Below, piece after piece: positions 43,590 through 52,581 of a stretch of DNA of 64,000 bases. The DNA lies in NCBI RefSeq assembly GCF_900187375.1, contig NZ_FYEW01000001.1, positions 868,001 to 932,000 on the forward strand. The letters run 5' to 3'. The notes under the pieces were generated by a model that worked only from the letters and a program-made list of their open reading frames with translations, ran no database searches and had not been told where the DNA came from. How positions within the stretch are numbered: the first letter of the stretch is position 1; every line of letters starts with the position of its first letter. The position numbers and the translations under genes were made by a program. This DNA is from Hymenobacter gelipurpurascens (lineage in GTDB: Bacteria; Bacteroidota; Bacteroidia; Cytophagales; Hymenobacteraceae).

Positions 43590-44224
43590 AGCGGTAATTC
43601 CGGCAGCGGTTGGTGGGGGCGGGCGTAGCCATAGCGCGCTTGGGCCGTGGCTGTGTGGTAGGTATCCAGGCCCGAAAGGCAGACGCTATCGGCGGCAGGT
43701 AAATCCAGAGAGCCATCGGGACGCAGAATTTCCTCCCCCAGGTACAGTTGCTCTACCCGGCCGATCAGGAGAATGGTGCCGTTTACCTCAATGGGCACTT
43801 CCTGCACCAGCTCTAGGCCCATCTGCACCCGACTGCCCTGCACATAGGGAGCCGCAAAATTGTCGCGGTATTCCGGCGTCAGGCCGCAGGCATCAAACTC
43901 CGATTCCTCGCGCGAAAAGTTGGCGGAGGTAGCATGCGCCTCTCGCATAATGCCGCTGTGCACATGATTGATGGTGTAGCGCCCGGTGGCCTGAATATTC
44001 TCGTAGGTATGGCGCGGCACACTGGCCGGGCGCATCACAAAGCCAATCAGGGCCGGGTTAGACCCCAGATGCACCACGGAACTGATGACGGCAACATTGG
44101 TGGCGCCGTCGGGGGCGGCCGTCCCCACCAGGTTGGCGGGTTTGTAGCCCGTCACAGAGTTGATCAGATTCAGGCGGAATACTTTTTCCAGGCCAGCAAG
44201 GTCAGCGGCGGTAAAGTGAGGCAT
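43583..44224 (-). CDS. Flavin reductase family protein
   Basis: 213 residues from ATG at 44224. The FMN-binding split-barrel pattern is visible as LINSVTGYKPANLVGTAAPDGATNVAVISSVVHLGSNPALIGFVMRP in outline, RHTYENIQATGRYTINH, AHATSANFSREESEFDACGL and EVPIEVNGTILLIGRVEQLYL. Such proteins use NAD(P)H to reduce FMN, or bind FMN as an oxidoreductase; the partner is unknown. The gene ends in the repeated motif (stop TAG in GGCCTAGGCC). It is divergent from the TlpA-like gene at 44277 with about 50 bases between. Confidence 0.88.
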   Translation of the reverse strand: MPHFTAADLAGLEKVFRLNLINSVTGYKPANLVGTAAPDGATNVAVISSVVHLGSNPALIGFVMRPASVPRHTYENIQATGRYTINHVHSGIMREAHATSANFSREESEFDACGLTPEYRDNFAAPYVQGSRVQMGLELVQEVPIEVNGTILLIGRVEQLYLGEEILRPDGSLDLPAADSVCLSGLDTYHTATAQARYGYARPHQPLPELPLA

Positions 44225-44276
44225 AAAGGCAAGCAAAAGAAGTCGGAGATAGAAGGCAAGTCCCGACCTTTACCAG

Positions 44277-44885
44277 ATGTTTCGTTTTTTGTTCAGCAAG
44301 CGTGCCTGGTTGGAGCCGGTTGTATATCTACTGATAGGCCTAGGTCTGTACCTGAGCGGCTGGCACACCGAGGTATTGGGCCGCCTGCAGCAGGGCTTGC
44401 TCAGCACGGGTTTGTGGCAGCCTAAGCTAACTACGCAGGCGGCGCAGCCGGGCGCTCAGTATCCTACTGCCGATTATTCGCTGGTCTTGCTGCCCCTGAA
44501 CCAGCCTGGGCCGGCGGTGCCGTTTTCTGAGTTGCGGGGCAAGGTGGTGTTTCTGAATATCTGGGCCAGCTGGTGCCCGCCCTGTGTGGCGGAGCTGCCG
44601 GATATTGCCCGACTTGCCCGCCGAACCAACCCCGACAGTGTGGCCTTTGTTCTGCTTTCTCTCGACCAAAACCCGGAAAAGGCCCGCCGCTTCCTAGCCC
44701 GCCGCGGCATCACGGTGCCGGCCTATTCGCCGGGCTCTCCCTTGCCGGCGGCCTACCAAACCAGTGGTATTCCGGCCACGTTTATCCTCTCGCCCGCCGG
44801 ACAAATTATCGGGTCGCAGGAAGGGATGGCCGAATACGACTCCCCCGAAATACTAGGCCTCTTGCGCCGCTGGCAGAAGCGGTAA
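44277..44885 (+). CDS. TlpA-family thiol-disulfide oxidoreductase, membrane-anchored
   Basis: 202 residues. An N-terminal membrane helix (WLEPVVYLLIGLGLYLSG) tethers a thioredoxin fold with ELRGKVVFLNIWASWCPPCVAELPDI and the SGIPATFILSPAGQIIG cis-Pro segment. The active site is WCPPC, intact. It reduces periplasmic disulfides, often in cytochrome c maturation. A GACCTTTACC box lies just before the start. It is convergent with the tiny gene at 44890-45000, whose stop lies 4 bases after this one's. Confidence 0.9.
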   Translation: MFRFLFSKRAWLEPVVYLLIGLGLYLSGWHTEVLGRLQQGLLSTGLWQPKLTTQAAQPGAQYPTADYSLVLLPLNQPGPAVPFSELRGKVVFLNIWASWCPPCVAELPDIARLARRTNPDSVAFVLLSLDQNPEKARRFLARRGITVPAYSPGSPLPAAYQTSGIPATFILSPAGQIIGSQEGMAEYDSPEILGLLRRWQKR

Positions 44886-44889
44886 CGCT

Positions 44890-45000
44890 TTAAGCGCGGG
44901 TGTGGTACCAAATGGCAAACCCCAGGGCCACAATGGCCACCACTACCATCAAGGTATAGATGGCCCGGTTTTGCCGGGGCTCAATTTCATTCTCTTTCAT
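44890..45000 (-). CDS. 36-residue single-helix membrane protein
   Basis: A short frame from ATG at 45000 encoding MKENEIEPRQNRAIYTLMVV and on through a hydrophobic run to a final ALGFAIWYHTRA. The charged N-terminus followed by one helix of about 20 residues is a plausible small membrane subunit or regulator. It is convergent with the TlpA-like gene, its stop 4 bases past that one's. Too short to identify; coding character is moderate. It could instead be chance, but the start, helix and stop are well placed and codon choice matches the region. Confidence 0.55.
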   Translation of the reverse strand: MKENEIEPRQNRAIYTLMVVVAIVALGFAIWYHTRA

Positions 45001-45134
45001 GACCGATGGTTGAAAACGGCCAGGTAGCAGGCCGTTGCCCCATTCAACGGCCAAGGGCAAAGGGGGTTAGGGGCCGAGGTAGAAAAATAATTCCATAATT
45101 TATCGAATAAATAATCTGTTATTTATTCGAAGTT

Positions 45135-45216
45135 ATTTAAACAAAAAAATAAATACACCTGGTGCACCGATAAATATTTACCGGTGCGCCAGGTGTATTT
45201 ATTTTTTTGTTTAAAT
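45135..45216. terminator. Long AT-flanked hairpin, 35-base arms, one mismatch
   Basis: Arms begin ATTTAAACAAAAAAATAAAT and continue with a core ACACCTGGTGCACCG; the right arm differs at one base. The 12-base loop TAAATATTTA contains its own small palindrome. It follows the fasciclin gene and would end its transcription. Confidence 0.82.
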
Positions 45217-45228
45217 GCCAGACCCCGA

Positions 45229-45801
45229 TTAGGGCATCAGCACTTTGTCGATTACGTGAATCACGCCGTTGCTTTGCGTTACGTCGTAGGTTGAAATAGT
45301 GGATACACCTCCTTTTTCATCTACCAATACAATGTTCTTCGGGCCGTTCATCATGGCTTTCAGGGTGCCGCCGCTTACCGTCTTCAGCGAAGCGGTGCCT
45401 TTGCCAGCCTTGATGGCCGCCATGATTTTATCCGACGTCATGTTGCCGGCTACCACGTGGTAGGTCAGGATTTTGGTAAGGGTGGCCTTGCTCTCCGGCT
45501 TCACCAGGGTTTCTACCGTGCCAGCGGGCAGGGCATTGAAAGCCGCATTAGTAGGTGCAAATACCGTGAATGGGCCTTTGCTCTGCAGGGTTTCTACCAG
45601 ACCGGCTGCTTTTACAGCAGCTACCAGCGTGGTGTGGTCTTTTGAGTTGACCGCGTTTTCTACGATGTTCTTGTTGGGGTACATAGCCTCACCGCCTACT
45701 GAAACGGTGCCGGCTACCATCTTGGCTTGAGCCGATACTGAAGTAACTGAAGCAGCGCCCATCAGGGCTACAAAGGCGAAAGAAAGCAGATGCTTTTTCA
45801 T
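45229..45801 (-). CDS. Secreted fasciclin (FAS1) domain protein
   Basis: 190 residues: signal peptide (ending VTSVSAQA) and one FAS1 domain with the H1 box KGPFTVFAPTNAAFNALPAGTVETL and the H2 region LTYHVVAGNMTSDKIMAAI, ending IHVIDKVLMP. Such proteins mediate cell-surface adhesion or matrix binding. The upstream 45802-46028 is AT-rich and probably holds the promoter. A long hairpin follows the gene. Confidence 0.94.
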   Translation of the reverse strand: MKKHLLSFAFVALMGAASVTSVSAQAKMVAGTVSVGGEAMYPNKNIVENAVNSKDHTTLVAAVKAAGLVETLQSKGPFTVFAPTNAAFNALPAGTVETLVKPESKATLTKILTYHVVAGNMTSDKIMAAIKAGKGTASLKTVSGGTLKAMMNGPKNIVLVDEKGGVSTISTYDVTQSNGVIHVIDKVLMP

Positions 45802-46028
45802 GTGGGTTTGTGAGTAAGGGGAAAGTAGATTGGTTTATTTGAGGGCATCTACGCCACCTTGCTCACAACCGGATTTCGTTTCCTGTAAATATTTTTAATT
45901 AATTATATAAGTTGCGTTGTAAGGACTTGTATAGTAATGCTATTGCTGTGCTTATTATTGCAGATAAAATGTCTGTGCGGTGAATAATGAATTTTAGTTT
46001 GCTGGAAAAATAGTCAAGATGCTTTTAG

Positions 46029-47498
46029 CTATCTGCCAAAAAAAGCGCTTAGCAAAGCAGCATCTTGCTGATATATATCTGGTAGAAAGCGTAGCTGGCC
46101 GTTATCCGTCTCGCAGGTGTAGTACCGTAGATAGATGGGCAGGCCTACGGTAAGGTCGAAGCGGTGCTTGTCGCGGGCTTCCACACTGTCATACATTTCC
46201 CTGATCACCTTAGCCTTTCCTTCGCGGCGGAGCAGATACTCGGCCAGCTTCAGCGGTTTCTCCACCCGCACACACCCGTGGCTGATGGCCCGCTCGGTGC
46301 GCGTGAAGGCGGTTCGGGCCGGGGTATCATGCAGGAACACTTTCTCCTGATTGGGGAAATAGAAGACCACGTTCCCCAGGGCATTGGTAGCGCCGGCCCG
46401 TTGCCGGATGGCATACGAGAAGGTTTCTGGCGTGACGCGCGCCCAGTTTACGTGCCAGGGATTGATCAGGCGCCCCCGGCCATCGTAGAGGCGGTAGCGG
46501 TTGTCGTATAGGTAGCCCGGGTCTTTTTGGAGCTCGGGCAGAAACTCGCGCACCGCAATGCTATAAGGTACCCGCCACTCCGGGGCCGTCACGAACACGA
46601 TAATCTTGCTGCTGAGTATGGGCGTCGGTAAATCGGGCTTGCCTACCACTACGCGGTGGGTTTGCAGTACTTTTCCTTTCTTAATTATTTGGAGCCGGTA
46701 GGCGGGAATATTTACCACGGCGTATTCCGAGTCGGTGGCGGCTTCCCAGCGCATACGCTCCAAGTTGATAGCCACCCGCTGGAAGCCGGCCACGGTATCC
46801 TGCATCAGGCACAAGGAGTCTTCGGCGGAAGCGCGTAAGGCCCGGCTCCAGCTGGTTTGCAGTAAGCGGTAGGCCAGATGCTTGGGCTGTTGTTGCAAAA
46901 AGGCAGCAGTCAGGTCAGAATTATTGAGCGCCTGGTGGAGCAAATCGGCCGTTTGGAGGCTTCGCAGACTATCGGGCTGGGCAGGCTCCAGGGTGCCCGG
47001 TTGGAGACGGCCCTGCCGCAGGTGGTATAGGTAGCGCACCAGTGCATCGGTCAGGTGTAGCTCACAGGTGGCCAGTTGTTGCCCCCGGGCAGCGGGCCGC
47101 TGCATGGAGTCCGGCATGGCCAACAGGCGTTGCCAGGCGTAGGCCTCTCGTACCAGCCCGAACTCAGCCGCTCTGCCCAAAAGCTGCAGGGCTTCTTTGG
47201 CCTGCGGGTTCCAGCCGGAGTCCTGGGTCCAGCGGGCCGCATACGCATTGGTGCTGTAGAAGCTTCGGACCGCCGGGCCCATCTGCAGGCCCAGGCGCTC
47301 ATACGTAGCCGTTGGCCCCAGGGGCCTGGTATCGAGCAGGCGCTCTAGAGAAGAGCGCACGGCCGTCATCGGCGAAGCTGCCGGACGAGTAGGTAGACCT
47401 TCGCTTTTGTCCGGGGAGGAAGCCTCCACGGAAAATGCGCAGCCAGCGAGGGTCAGTAGAAAAATGGCAGACCGCACGGTGCTTCTTAACCAGTCCAT
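46029..47498 (-). CDS. L,D-transpeptidase family lipoprotein
   Basis: 489 residues with a lipoprotein signal (ending LLTLAGC). A long helical scaffold region (about 70-270, like the YcbB family) precedes the YkuD catalytic domain: VVNIPAYRLQIIKKGKVLQTHRVVVGKPDLPTPILSS in outline, FPNQEKVFLHDTPAR and the active-site AISHGCVRVEKPLKLAEYL with its Cys. It forms 3-3 cross-links or attaches lipoprotein to peptidoglycan. The scaffold-plus-YkuD layout is like E. coli LdtD (YcbB). No neighbour suggests a partner. Confidence 0.9.
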   Translation of the reverse strand: MDWLRSTVRSAIFLLTLAGCAFSVEASSPDKSEGLPTRPAASPMTAVRSSLERLLDTRPLGPTATYERLGLQMGPAVRSFYSTNAYAARWTQDSGWNPQAKEALQLLGRAAEFGLVREAYAWQRLLAMPDSMQRPAARGQQLATCELHLTDALVRYLYHLRQGRLQPGTLEPAQPDSLRSLQTADLLHQALNNSDLTAAFLQQQPKHLAYRLLQTSWSRALRASAEDSLCLMQDTVAGFQRVAINLERMRWEAATDSEYAVVNIPAYRLQIIKKGKVLQTHRVVVGKPDLPTPILSSKIIVFVTAPEWRVPYSIAVREFLPELQKDPGYLYDNRYRLYDGRGRLINPWHVNWARVTPETFSYAIRQRAGATNALGNVVFYFPNQEKVFLHDTPARTAFTRTERAISHGCVRVEKPLKLAEYLLRREGKAKVIREMYDSVEARDKHRFDLTVGLPIYLRYYTCETDNGQLRFLPDIYQQDAALLSAFFGR

Positions 47499-47711
47499 AG
47501 GTACAGGGGTAAGAAGTGACGGGAAATGCTGGGCAGAGGAAACGTGGAACTATAGGCGCTGATGCAACAGGTGAGGAGTGTAGGCCAGGTAGGAGCAAGG
47601 GTAGTAGATATAATTTCCGGAATTTCTCCGGGGTATCCTACAAAAAGCCCGAATCCTGTAAGTTTTTACGTGCAAAGCCCCAATTGGGGCTTGTGCTATA
47701 AAGCGGGTGGC

Positions 47712-48164
47712 CTAGGGCTTGAGGCGTGGGTCGAAGGGGTGGGGCTCCAGGGCCACGGTGCGCAGCTGCTGGTGGTCGGGGTGAAGCGGGTTGAGCAGAT
47801 AGTTCCACTCGTGCGGGGCATGGGCCGAGGGCACCCGCATCAGCCACTCCTTGCCTTCGTCAATCCAGACGCGTGCGAGCTGGGCTAGCTCTAATGGGTA
47901 CGGCATCTGCTGCCAGTTGGCGGGTAGCTCTTCCAGCGTTACGTGTCGCACGGATGCCGTGTCTGGAACCTCCAGCGTAAGCGCGAAATAGTTGCGGGGT
48001 AGGGAGGGAGAGTTGGCCAGCACTTCCAGCTTTGCCAAGGATAAATGCTCGGACGTATATATAATCAGGGTCCCGATTTCGTGCCAGCGCCCTCCGTAGT
48101 AGAGGCCGCCCTGGCCCGAGGTATCGGAAATGTACGGGGCCTTACCCAGGCGGTAGAGCAGCAT
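47712..48164 (-). CDS. RES-domain toxin
   Basis: 150 residues, about the RES family length. The frame begins MLLYRLGKAPYISDTSGQGGLYYGGRWHEIGTLIIYTSEHLSLAKLEVL in outline; the RES name-giving residues are the Arg near the start, and the GRW and YTSEHLSLA segments that form the active cleft. Studied relatives degrade or ADP-ribosylate, for example consuming NAD+ or modifying Prs. The stop TAG lies in CCCTAGGCCACC. It follows the antitoxin gene by 8 bases, so the two are an operon. Confidence 0.9.
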   Translation of the reverse strand: MLLYRLGKAPYISDTSGQGGLYYGGRWHEIGTLIIYTSEHLSLAKLEVLANSPSLPRNYFALTLEVPDTASVRHVTLEELPANWQQMPYPLELAQLARVWIDEGKEWLMRVPSAHAPHEWNYLLNPLHPDHQQLRTVALEPHPFDPRLKP

Positions 48165-48172
48165 AAAGTGGC

Positions 48173-48625
48173 CTAGGAGTAGTGCCCGTACTGAATCCGG
48201 CCCAGAATGTCGCAGATCTGCTCGCGCCCAATAGCCGATGACAGCAGTTCCTTCGGCCGGATGCCGCCCAGCGCCGGATTAGGCGTAGCCAGCCAGTGCT
48301 GAAAATCGTCCTGGTCCTCGAACACCTCCAGGCCTTTGGCCAGTACGCCGGAAAGCTGAATCGTTTTCTCCCCTTCATCCAGCGTGAGGGCCTTGTGGCT
48401 TTGCTCCCGGCGCGCCAGCGTGCTTTCTGAAATGCCCAGCACCGCACTGATTTCCTTGTTGGAGAACTGTAGCCGCTGTTGCAGGGCCCGCACCGCCTGC
48501 ACCGAAATGCCTTTAATAGCCACACCCAGCAAGTCCAGCTCATTGCGCACGAGCTGCGGAATTACGGCCGGCCCGCCCATCAGGTCCACCATGCTGGCCA
48601 CGGAAGTTTTACGAACGACTGTCAT
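48173..48625 (-). CDS. Xre/MbcA/ParS-type antitoxin (DUF2384)
   Basis: 150 residues. An N-terminal helix-turn-helix-like part (FSNKEISAVLGISESTLARREQSHKALTLDEGEK, central) is followed by the DUF2384 tail (AKGLEVFEDQDDFQHWLATPNPALGGIRPKELL), the usual structure of antitoxins paired with RES toxins. It neutralises the toxin and represses the operon. It is upstream of and next to the toxin gene. Its stop TAG is in CCTAGGCCAC, a motif copy that fills the 8-base gap. Confidence 0.9.
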   Translation of the reverse strand: MTVVRKTSVASMVDLMGGPAVIPQLVRNELDLLGVAIKGISVQAVRALQQRLQFSNKEISAVLGISESTLARREQSHKALTLDEGEKTIQLSGVLAKGLEVFEDQDDFQHWLATPNPALGGIRPKELLSSAIGREQICDILGRIQYGHYS

Positions 48626-48732
48626 TTGCGTGTTTTTAAACCGTCATTTGATGGCAATATACGCAGGAACGGAAAACATCTGCTAAAAGATTCCATCAGG
48701 GTGTTTCAATAGCTGAGCCCGGCTACAGTTGA

Positions 48733-48740
48733 TACCTTTG
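48733..48740 (+). promoter_or_regulatory. TACCTTTG box upstream of the HD gene
   Basis: TACCTTTG about 42 bases before the HD gene start; an exact GGCCTAGGCC at 48757-48766 lies between the box and the ATG. Confidence 0.55.
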
Positions 48741-48756
48741 CCCGCTTCCAGTACCT

Positions 48757-48766
48757 GGCCTAGGCC
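48757..48766. repeat. GGCCTAGGCC in the HD gene leader
   Basis: Exact palindrome 15 bases before the ATG, probably within the mRNA leader. Confidence 0.9.
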
Positions 48767-48781
48767 ACTGCTTTATAATGT

Positions 48782-49447
48782 ATGTCTGACGCATCCCAAC
48801 TGATTACCCAAACGGCCGACTTTGTTCGGGATAAATTTCTACATGAAGGCTCCGGCCACGACTGGGCCCACATCCGGCGGGTGTGGCACGTAGCCCGAGC
48901 GCTGGCCCAGCAAACGCCCCATGCCGATGTGCTCGTGACGGAGCTCGGTGCTTTGCTGCACGATGTAGCCGACTGGAAGTTTCACGACGGAGACGAAGAG
49001 GCCGGCCCTCGGGCGGCGCGCACCTGGCTGGAAAGCCAAGGGGCCAATGAAGCCGTGATTCAGCGTGTAGAAGCCATCATTCGCGAAATCAGTTTTAAAG
49101 GGCTAGGGGTAGCCACGCCCATGAGCACTGTAGAAGGAGAACTGGTGCAGGACGCCGACCGCCTCGATGCCATTGGCGCCATTGGCGTAGCGCGGGCCTT
49201 TGCCTACGGTGGCCACAAAGGGCGCCCCTTGCACGACCCTGAAGTAGCGCCCATCGAGCACGCATCCTTTGAGAGCTATAAGCAAAACACGGCGCCCACC
49301 ATCAACCACTTCTACGAGAAGCTGCTGCATCTGCGGGAGCGGCTGAATACGCCCGCCGCCCGCCGGGTGGCCGAGGAGCGTCACCAGTTTATGGAGCAGT
49401 TTCTGGAACAGTTCCTGCGGGAGTGGGACAGCCAGGATGTGGCCTAG
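48782..49447 (+). CDS. HD-domain phosphohydrolase
   Basis: 221 residues. The HD motif is present: GSGHDWAHIRRVWHVAR (H then HD) with GALLHDVADWKFHDG and later LVQDADRLDAIGAIGVARAF, the metal-binding pattern. Such proteins hydrolyse phosphoesters of nucleotides; specificity is not known, and YedJ-type is possible by length and by the DWKFHDG segment. The last codons are GTG GCC TAG in GTGGCCTAGGCCAC, so the stop is in the repeated palindrome. Confidence 0.92.
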   Translation: MSDASQLITQTADFVRDKFLHEGSGHDWAHIRRVWHVARALAQQTPHADVLVTELGALLHDVADWKFHDGDEEAGPRAARTWLESQGANEAVIQRVEAIIREISFKGLGVATPMSTVEGELVQDADRLDAIGAIGVARAFAYGGHKGRPLHDPEVAPIEHASFESYKQNTAPTINHFYEKLLHLRERLNTPAARRVAEERHQFMEQFLEQFLREWDSQDVA

Positions 49448-49452
49448 GCCAC
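49439..49452. repeat. 14-bp palindrome GTGGCCTAGGCCAC over the HD stop
   Basis: Extended exact copy containing the stop codon of the HD gene. Confidence 0.92.
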
Positions 49453-49549
49453 TTCGAGTATTCCCCAACTCCTGTAGGCCACTTCCCAGACTTCAACCTG
49501 AGGCTGTTCAATGGTGGGTCAGCTTCGCAGAACTCAATATCTTAGCCGC

Positions 49550-49789
49550 ATGAATTTTCGCGTACTCACAACTCGTCTGCTGCTACCGGTAGTAGGCCTA
49601 TTGCTGGTGGCTTCCTGCCGCACGTGCCCCATGGAAGCCTGCCACACCCGCAAGGTGCATTTACACAACGGTACCAAGTACCATGGGCAACCCTGGTTTA
49701 AAAAACAGAACCCCGCCATTGGCGAAAAAATCAAGATTCATAACCAGAATCAGAGCAAGCATAATAACGACCGCCGGAAGACCCTGTAA
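49550..49789 (+). CDS. Small lipoprotein, His/Asn/Lys-rich tail
   Basis: 79 residues from the ATG at 49550. A lipobox signal ends LLLVASC, the mature part starts RTCPMEACHTRKVHLHN with several Cys and His, and the rest is basic and polar (KYHGQPWFKKQNPAIGEKIKIHN). Function is unknown. The Cys/His content is compatible with metal binding. The gene is short, isolated and about 130 bases before gyrA. A conserved small-lipoprotein role in this genus is plausible, though I have not been able to test this. Confidence 0.62.
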   Translation: MNFRVLTTRLLLPVVGLLLVASCRTCPMEACHTRKVHLHNGTKYHGQPWFKKQNPAIGEKIKIHNQNQSKHNNDRRKTL

Positions 49790-49918
49790 AGGGTGGAAAG
49801 ATGGCGCTCAATTAGGTAAAACGGGCTTTTTTGCCTATCTTGCTGGCTTAAAGAAGTACACTCTCACGGGCTGAAAATCTCCGTTTTACACGGGGCTCTA
49901 GGCCACTTAGTTCTCCCT

Positions 49919-52495
49919 ATGGCGGAAGGCGAAAAGATCATTCCGATAAACATTGAAGATGAGATGCGCGGAGCCTACATCGACTACTCGATGTCGGTCA
50001 TCATCTCCCGGGCTCTGCCGGATGTGCGCGACGGTCTGAAACCCGTGCACCGGCGCGTGCTGTATGGCATGAGCGAGCTAGGCGTTTCCTACAACAAATC
50101 CTATAAAAAGAGCGCCCGTATTGTGGGGGAGGTGCTCGGTAAATATCACCCCCACGGCGACTCCTCCGTGTACGACACGATGGTGCGCATGGCCCAGGAC
50201 TGGAGCCTACGCTACCCGCTCGTAGACGGCCAAGGTAACTTCGGTAGCATCGACGGCGACTCGCCGGCTGCTATGCGCTACACCGAAGCCCGCCTCAAGC
50301 GCCTCGCCGACGAAATGCTCGGCGACCTGGACAAAGACACGGTTGACTTCCAGCCTAACTTCGACGACTCCCTGGAGGAGCCATCTGTTATGCCGGCCAA
50401 GTTTCCGAACCTGTTGGTAAACGGCACCACCGGTATTGCCGTGGGTATGGCCACCAACATGGCGCCCCACAACCTAACGGAAGTGGTAAACGGCATCATT
50501 GCCTACCTCGGCAACGAGGACATTACCGTGGCGGAGTTGATGGAGCACGTAACAGCTCCCGACTTCCCAACGGGCGGTATCATCTACGGTTACGATGGTG
50601 TAAAGCAGGCCTTCGAAACCGGCCGTGGCCGCGTGGTGATGAGGGCGAAAGCCCACTTCGAAACGTTGCCTTCCGGTAAAGAGCAGATCATCGTGACCGA
50701 GATTCCCTACATGGTGAACAAGGCCTCCATGATCGAGAAGACGGCTGCCCTCATCAACGAGAAGAAGATTGAAGGCATTGCGGACTTGCGCGACGAGTCG
50801 GACCGCGACGGTATGCGCGTGGTCTATGACCTGAAGCGTGATGCCATGCCGACGGTGGTACTCAACAACCTGTATAAGTACACCCAACTGCAATCCTCTT
50901 TCGGTGTCAACAATGTGTGCCTGGTGAAAGGCCGCCCGATGACGCTGAACTTGAAGGAGCTGATTGTCTACTTCGTGGAGCACCGCGCCGATGTTATCGT
51001 GCGTCGGACCCGCTACGAATTAGCCGAAGCCCAGAAGCGTGCCCACATCCTGGAAGGCCTTCTGATTGCCCTCGACCACCTGGATGAGGTAATTGCTCTG
51101 ATCCGTGGTTCCCGTGACCCCGAGGTGGCGCGCGGCCAGCTGATCGAGCGATTCTCCCTGAGCGAAGTGCAGGCCCGGGCTATCCTGGACATGCGTCTGC
51201 AGCGTCTGACTGGCCTAGAGCGCGACAAAATTGTGGCGGAGTATGATGAGCTGATGAAGCTGATCGACCACCTGAAGGCGGTACTGGCGTCGGATGAGTT
51301 GCAGCGGCAGATTATCCGCGACGAGCTACAAGAAATCAAGGACCGCTACGGCGATGAACGTCGGACGTCTATTGAGTACGCCGGTGGCGACTTCTCGATG
51401 GAGGATATGATTGCCGATGAGAGCATGGTAATTACCATCTCCAGCGAAGGCTATATCAAGCGCACTGCCCTGGACGAGTACCGGGCCCAAGGCCGCGGTG
51501 GTGTGGGGGCCCGGGGGGCTACCTCAAAGCAGGATGACTTCACGGAGCACCTGTTTGTGGCCACTACCCACGAATACCTGCTGTTCTTCACCGAAGCCGG
51601 CCGCGTGTTCTGGCTGAAAGTATACGAAGTGCCAGAAGGAGGGAAGGCTACCAAAGGCCGCCCCATTCAGAACCTGATTGAGATTCCTCGCGAGGATAAT
51701 GTACGCTCCGTGCTCAACGTACGTGGCCTACGCGACCCCGATTACCTGGAGAATACCTTCCTGATGTTCTGCACCGAGCAAGGCACCGTGAAGAAGACTC
51801 CGCTGGAGGCTTACTCACGCCCACGCACGGCTGGCATCAACGCCATTACCATCAACGAAGGCGACCGTCTGCTCGATGTGCAGTTGACTACTGGTTCTTC
51901 GGAAGTGGTAGTAGCCTTGCGTTCGGGTCGGGCAGTTCGCTTCCCCGAGGAGAAGGTTCGCTCCATGGGCCGCACGGCCGCTGGTGTTCGTGGCATCACG
52001 CTCACCGACGAAACCGACCGTGTGGTTGGTATGGTGTGCATTGATAACGACAGCCAGCAGGAACTGCTTGTGGTATCCGAGAATGGTTACGGCAAGCGCA
52101 GCCCGCTGGATGAGTACCGCATCACCAACCGCGGCGGTAAAGGGGTTCGGGCCATGAAGATCACCGATAAGACGGGGCAGCTGGTAACCATCAAGGCGGT
52201 TACTGACTCCGACGATCTGATGATCATCAACAAGTCTGGTATCACGATTCGCCTCCGGATGGCTGACCTCCGCAGCATTGGCCGCGCCACGCAAGGTGTG
52301 CGCCTGCTGAAAATCAGCCAGGGTGATGAAATTTCCTCCGTAGCAAAAGTGGCGGCGGAAGAAGAGAAAGAGGCTGAACTGGTAGAGGAAAACGGTCTGA
52401 CTCTGGGCGGGGACCCGAACGGAGAAGGCGGTGTGCCTACGCCAGACGCTGACCTAACGTCGCTCACTGATCCTGATTCGCTCAGCGCTAATTAA
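49919..52495 (+). CDS. gyrA: DNA gyrase subunit A
   Basis: 858 residues, full length. The N-terminal cleavage domain has [32 protein letters not shown], the QRTS-like [14 protein letters not shown] with catalytic Tyr121, and the coiled coil about residues 360-495; the C-terminal part has six beta-pinwheel blades, among them [25 protein letters not shown] and [21 protein letters not shown]. With GyrB it supercoils DNA. A 200-bp stretch of this gene (residues about 428-494) is repeated at 54384-54583. It ends with an acidic tail. It precedes a TPR gene by 86 bases. Confidence 0.97.
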   Translation: MAEGEKIIPINIEDEMRGAYIDYSMSVIISRALPDVRDGLKPVHRRVLYGMSELGVSYNKSYKKSARIVGEVLGKYHPHGDSSVYDTMVRMAQDWSLRYPLVDGQGNFGSIDGDSPAAMRYTEARLKRLADEMLGDLDKDTVDFQPNFDDSLEEPSVMPAKFPNLLVNGTTGIAVGMATNMAPHNLTEVVNGIIAYLGNEDITVAELMEHVTAPDFPTGGIIYGYDGVKQAFETGRGRVVMRAKAHFETLPSGKEQIIVTEIPYMVNKASMIEKTAALINEKKIEGIADLRDESDRDGMRVVYDLKRDAMPTVVLNNLYKYTQLQSSFGVNNVCLVKGRPMTLNLKELIVYFVEHRADVIVRRTRYELAEAQKRAHILEGLLIALDHLDEVIALIRGSRDPEVARGQLIERFSLSEVQARAILDMRLQRLTGLERDKIVAEYDELMKLIDHLKAVLASDELQRQIIRDELQEIKDRYGDERRTSIEYAGGDFSMEDMIADESMVITISSEGYIKRTALDEYRAQGRGGVGARGATSKQDDFTEHLFVATTHEYLLFFTEAGRVFWLKVYEVPEGGKATKGRPIQNLIEIPREDNVRSVLNVRGLRDPDYLENTFLMFCTEQGTVKKTPLEAYSRPRTAGINAITINEGDRLLDVQLTTGSSEVVVALRSGRAVRFPEEKVRSMGRTAAGVRGITLTDETDRVVGMVCIDNDSQQELLVVSENGYGKRSPLDEYRITNRGGKGVRAMKITDKTGQLVTIKAVTDSDDLMIINKSGITIRLRMADLRSIGRATQGVRLLKISQGDEISSVAKVAAEEEKEAELVEENGLTLGGDPNGEGGVPTPDADLTSLTDPDSLSAN

Positions 52496-52581
52496 CTTGC
52501 AACGGCAGAACTCAACCCTGGGTTCTGCCGTTTGCTTTGCAATTCCTTTCATACATCCCGATAATTCTTCGACAAACTCCC

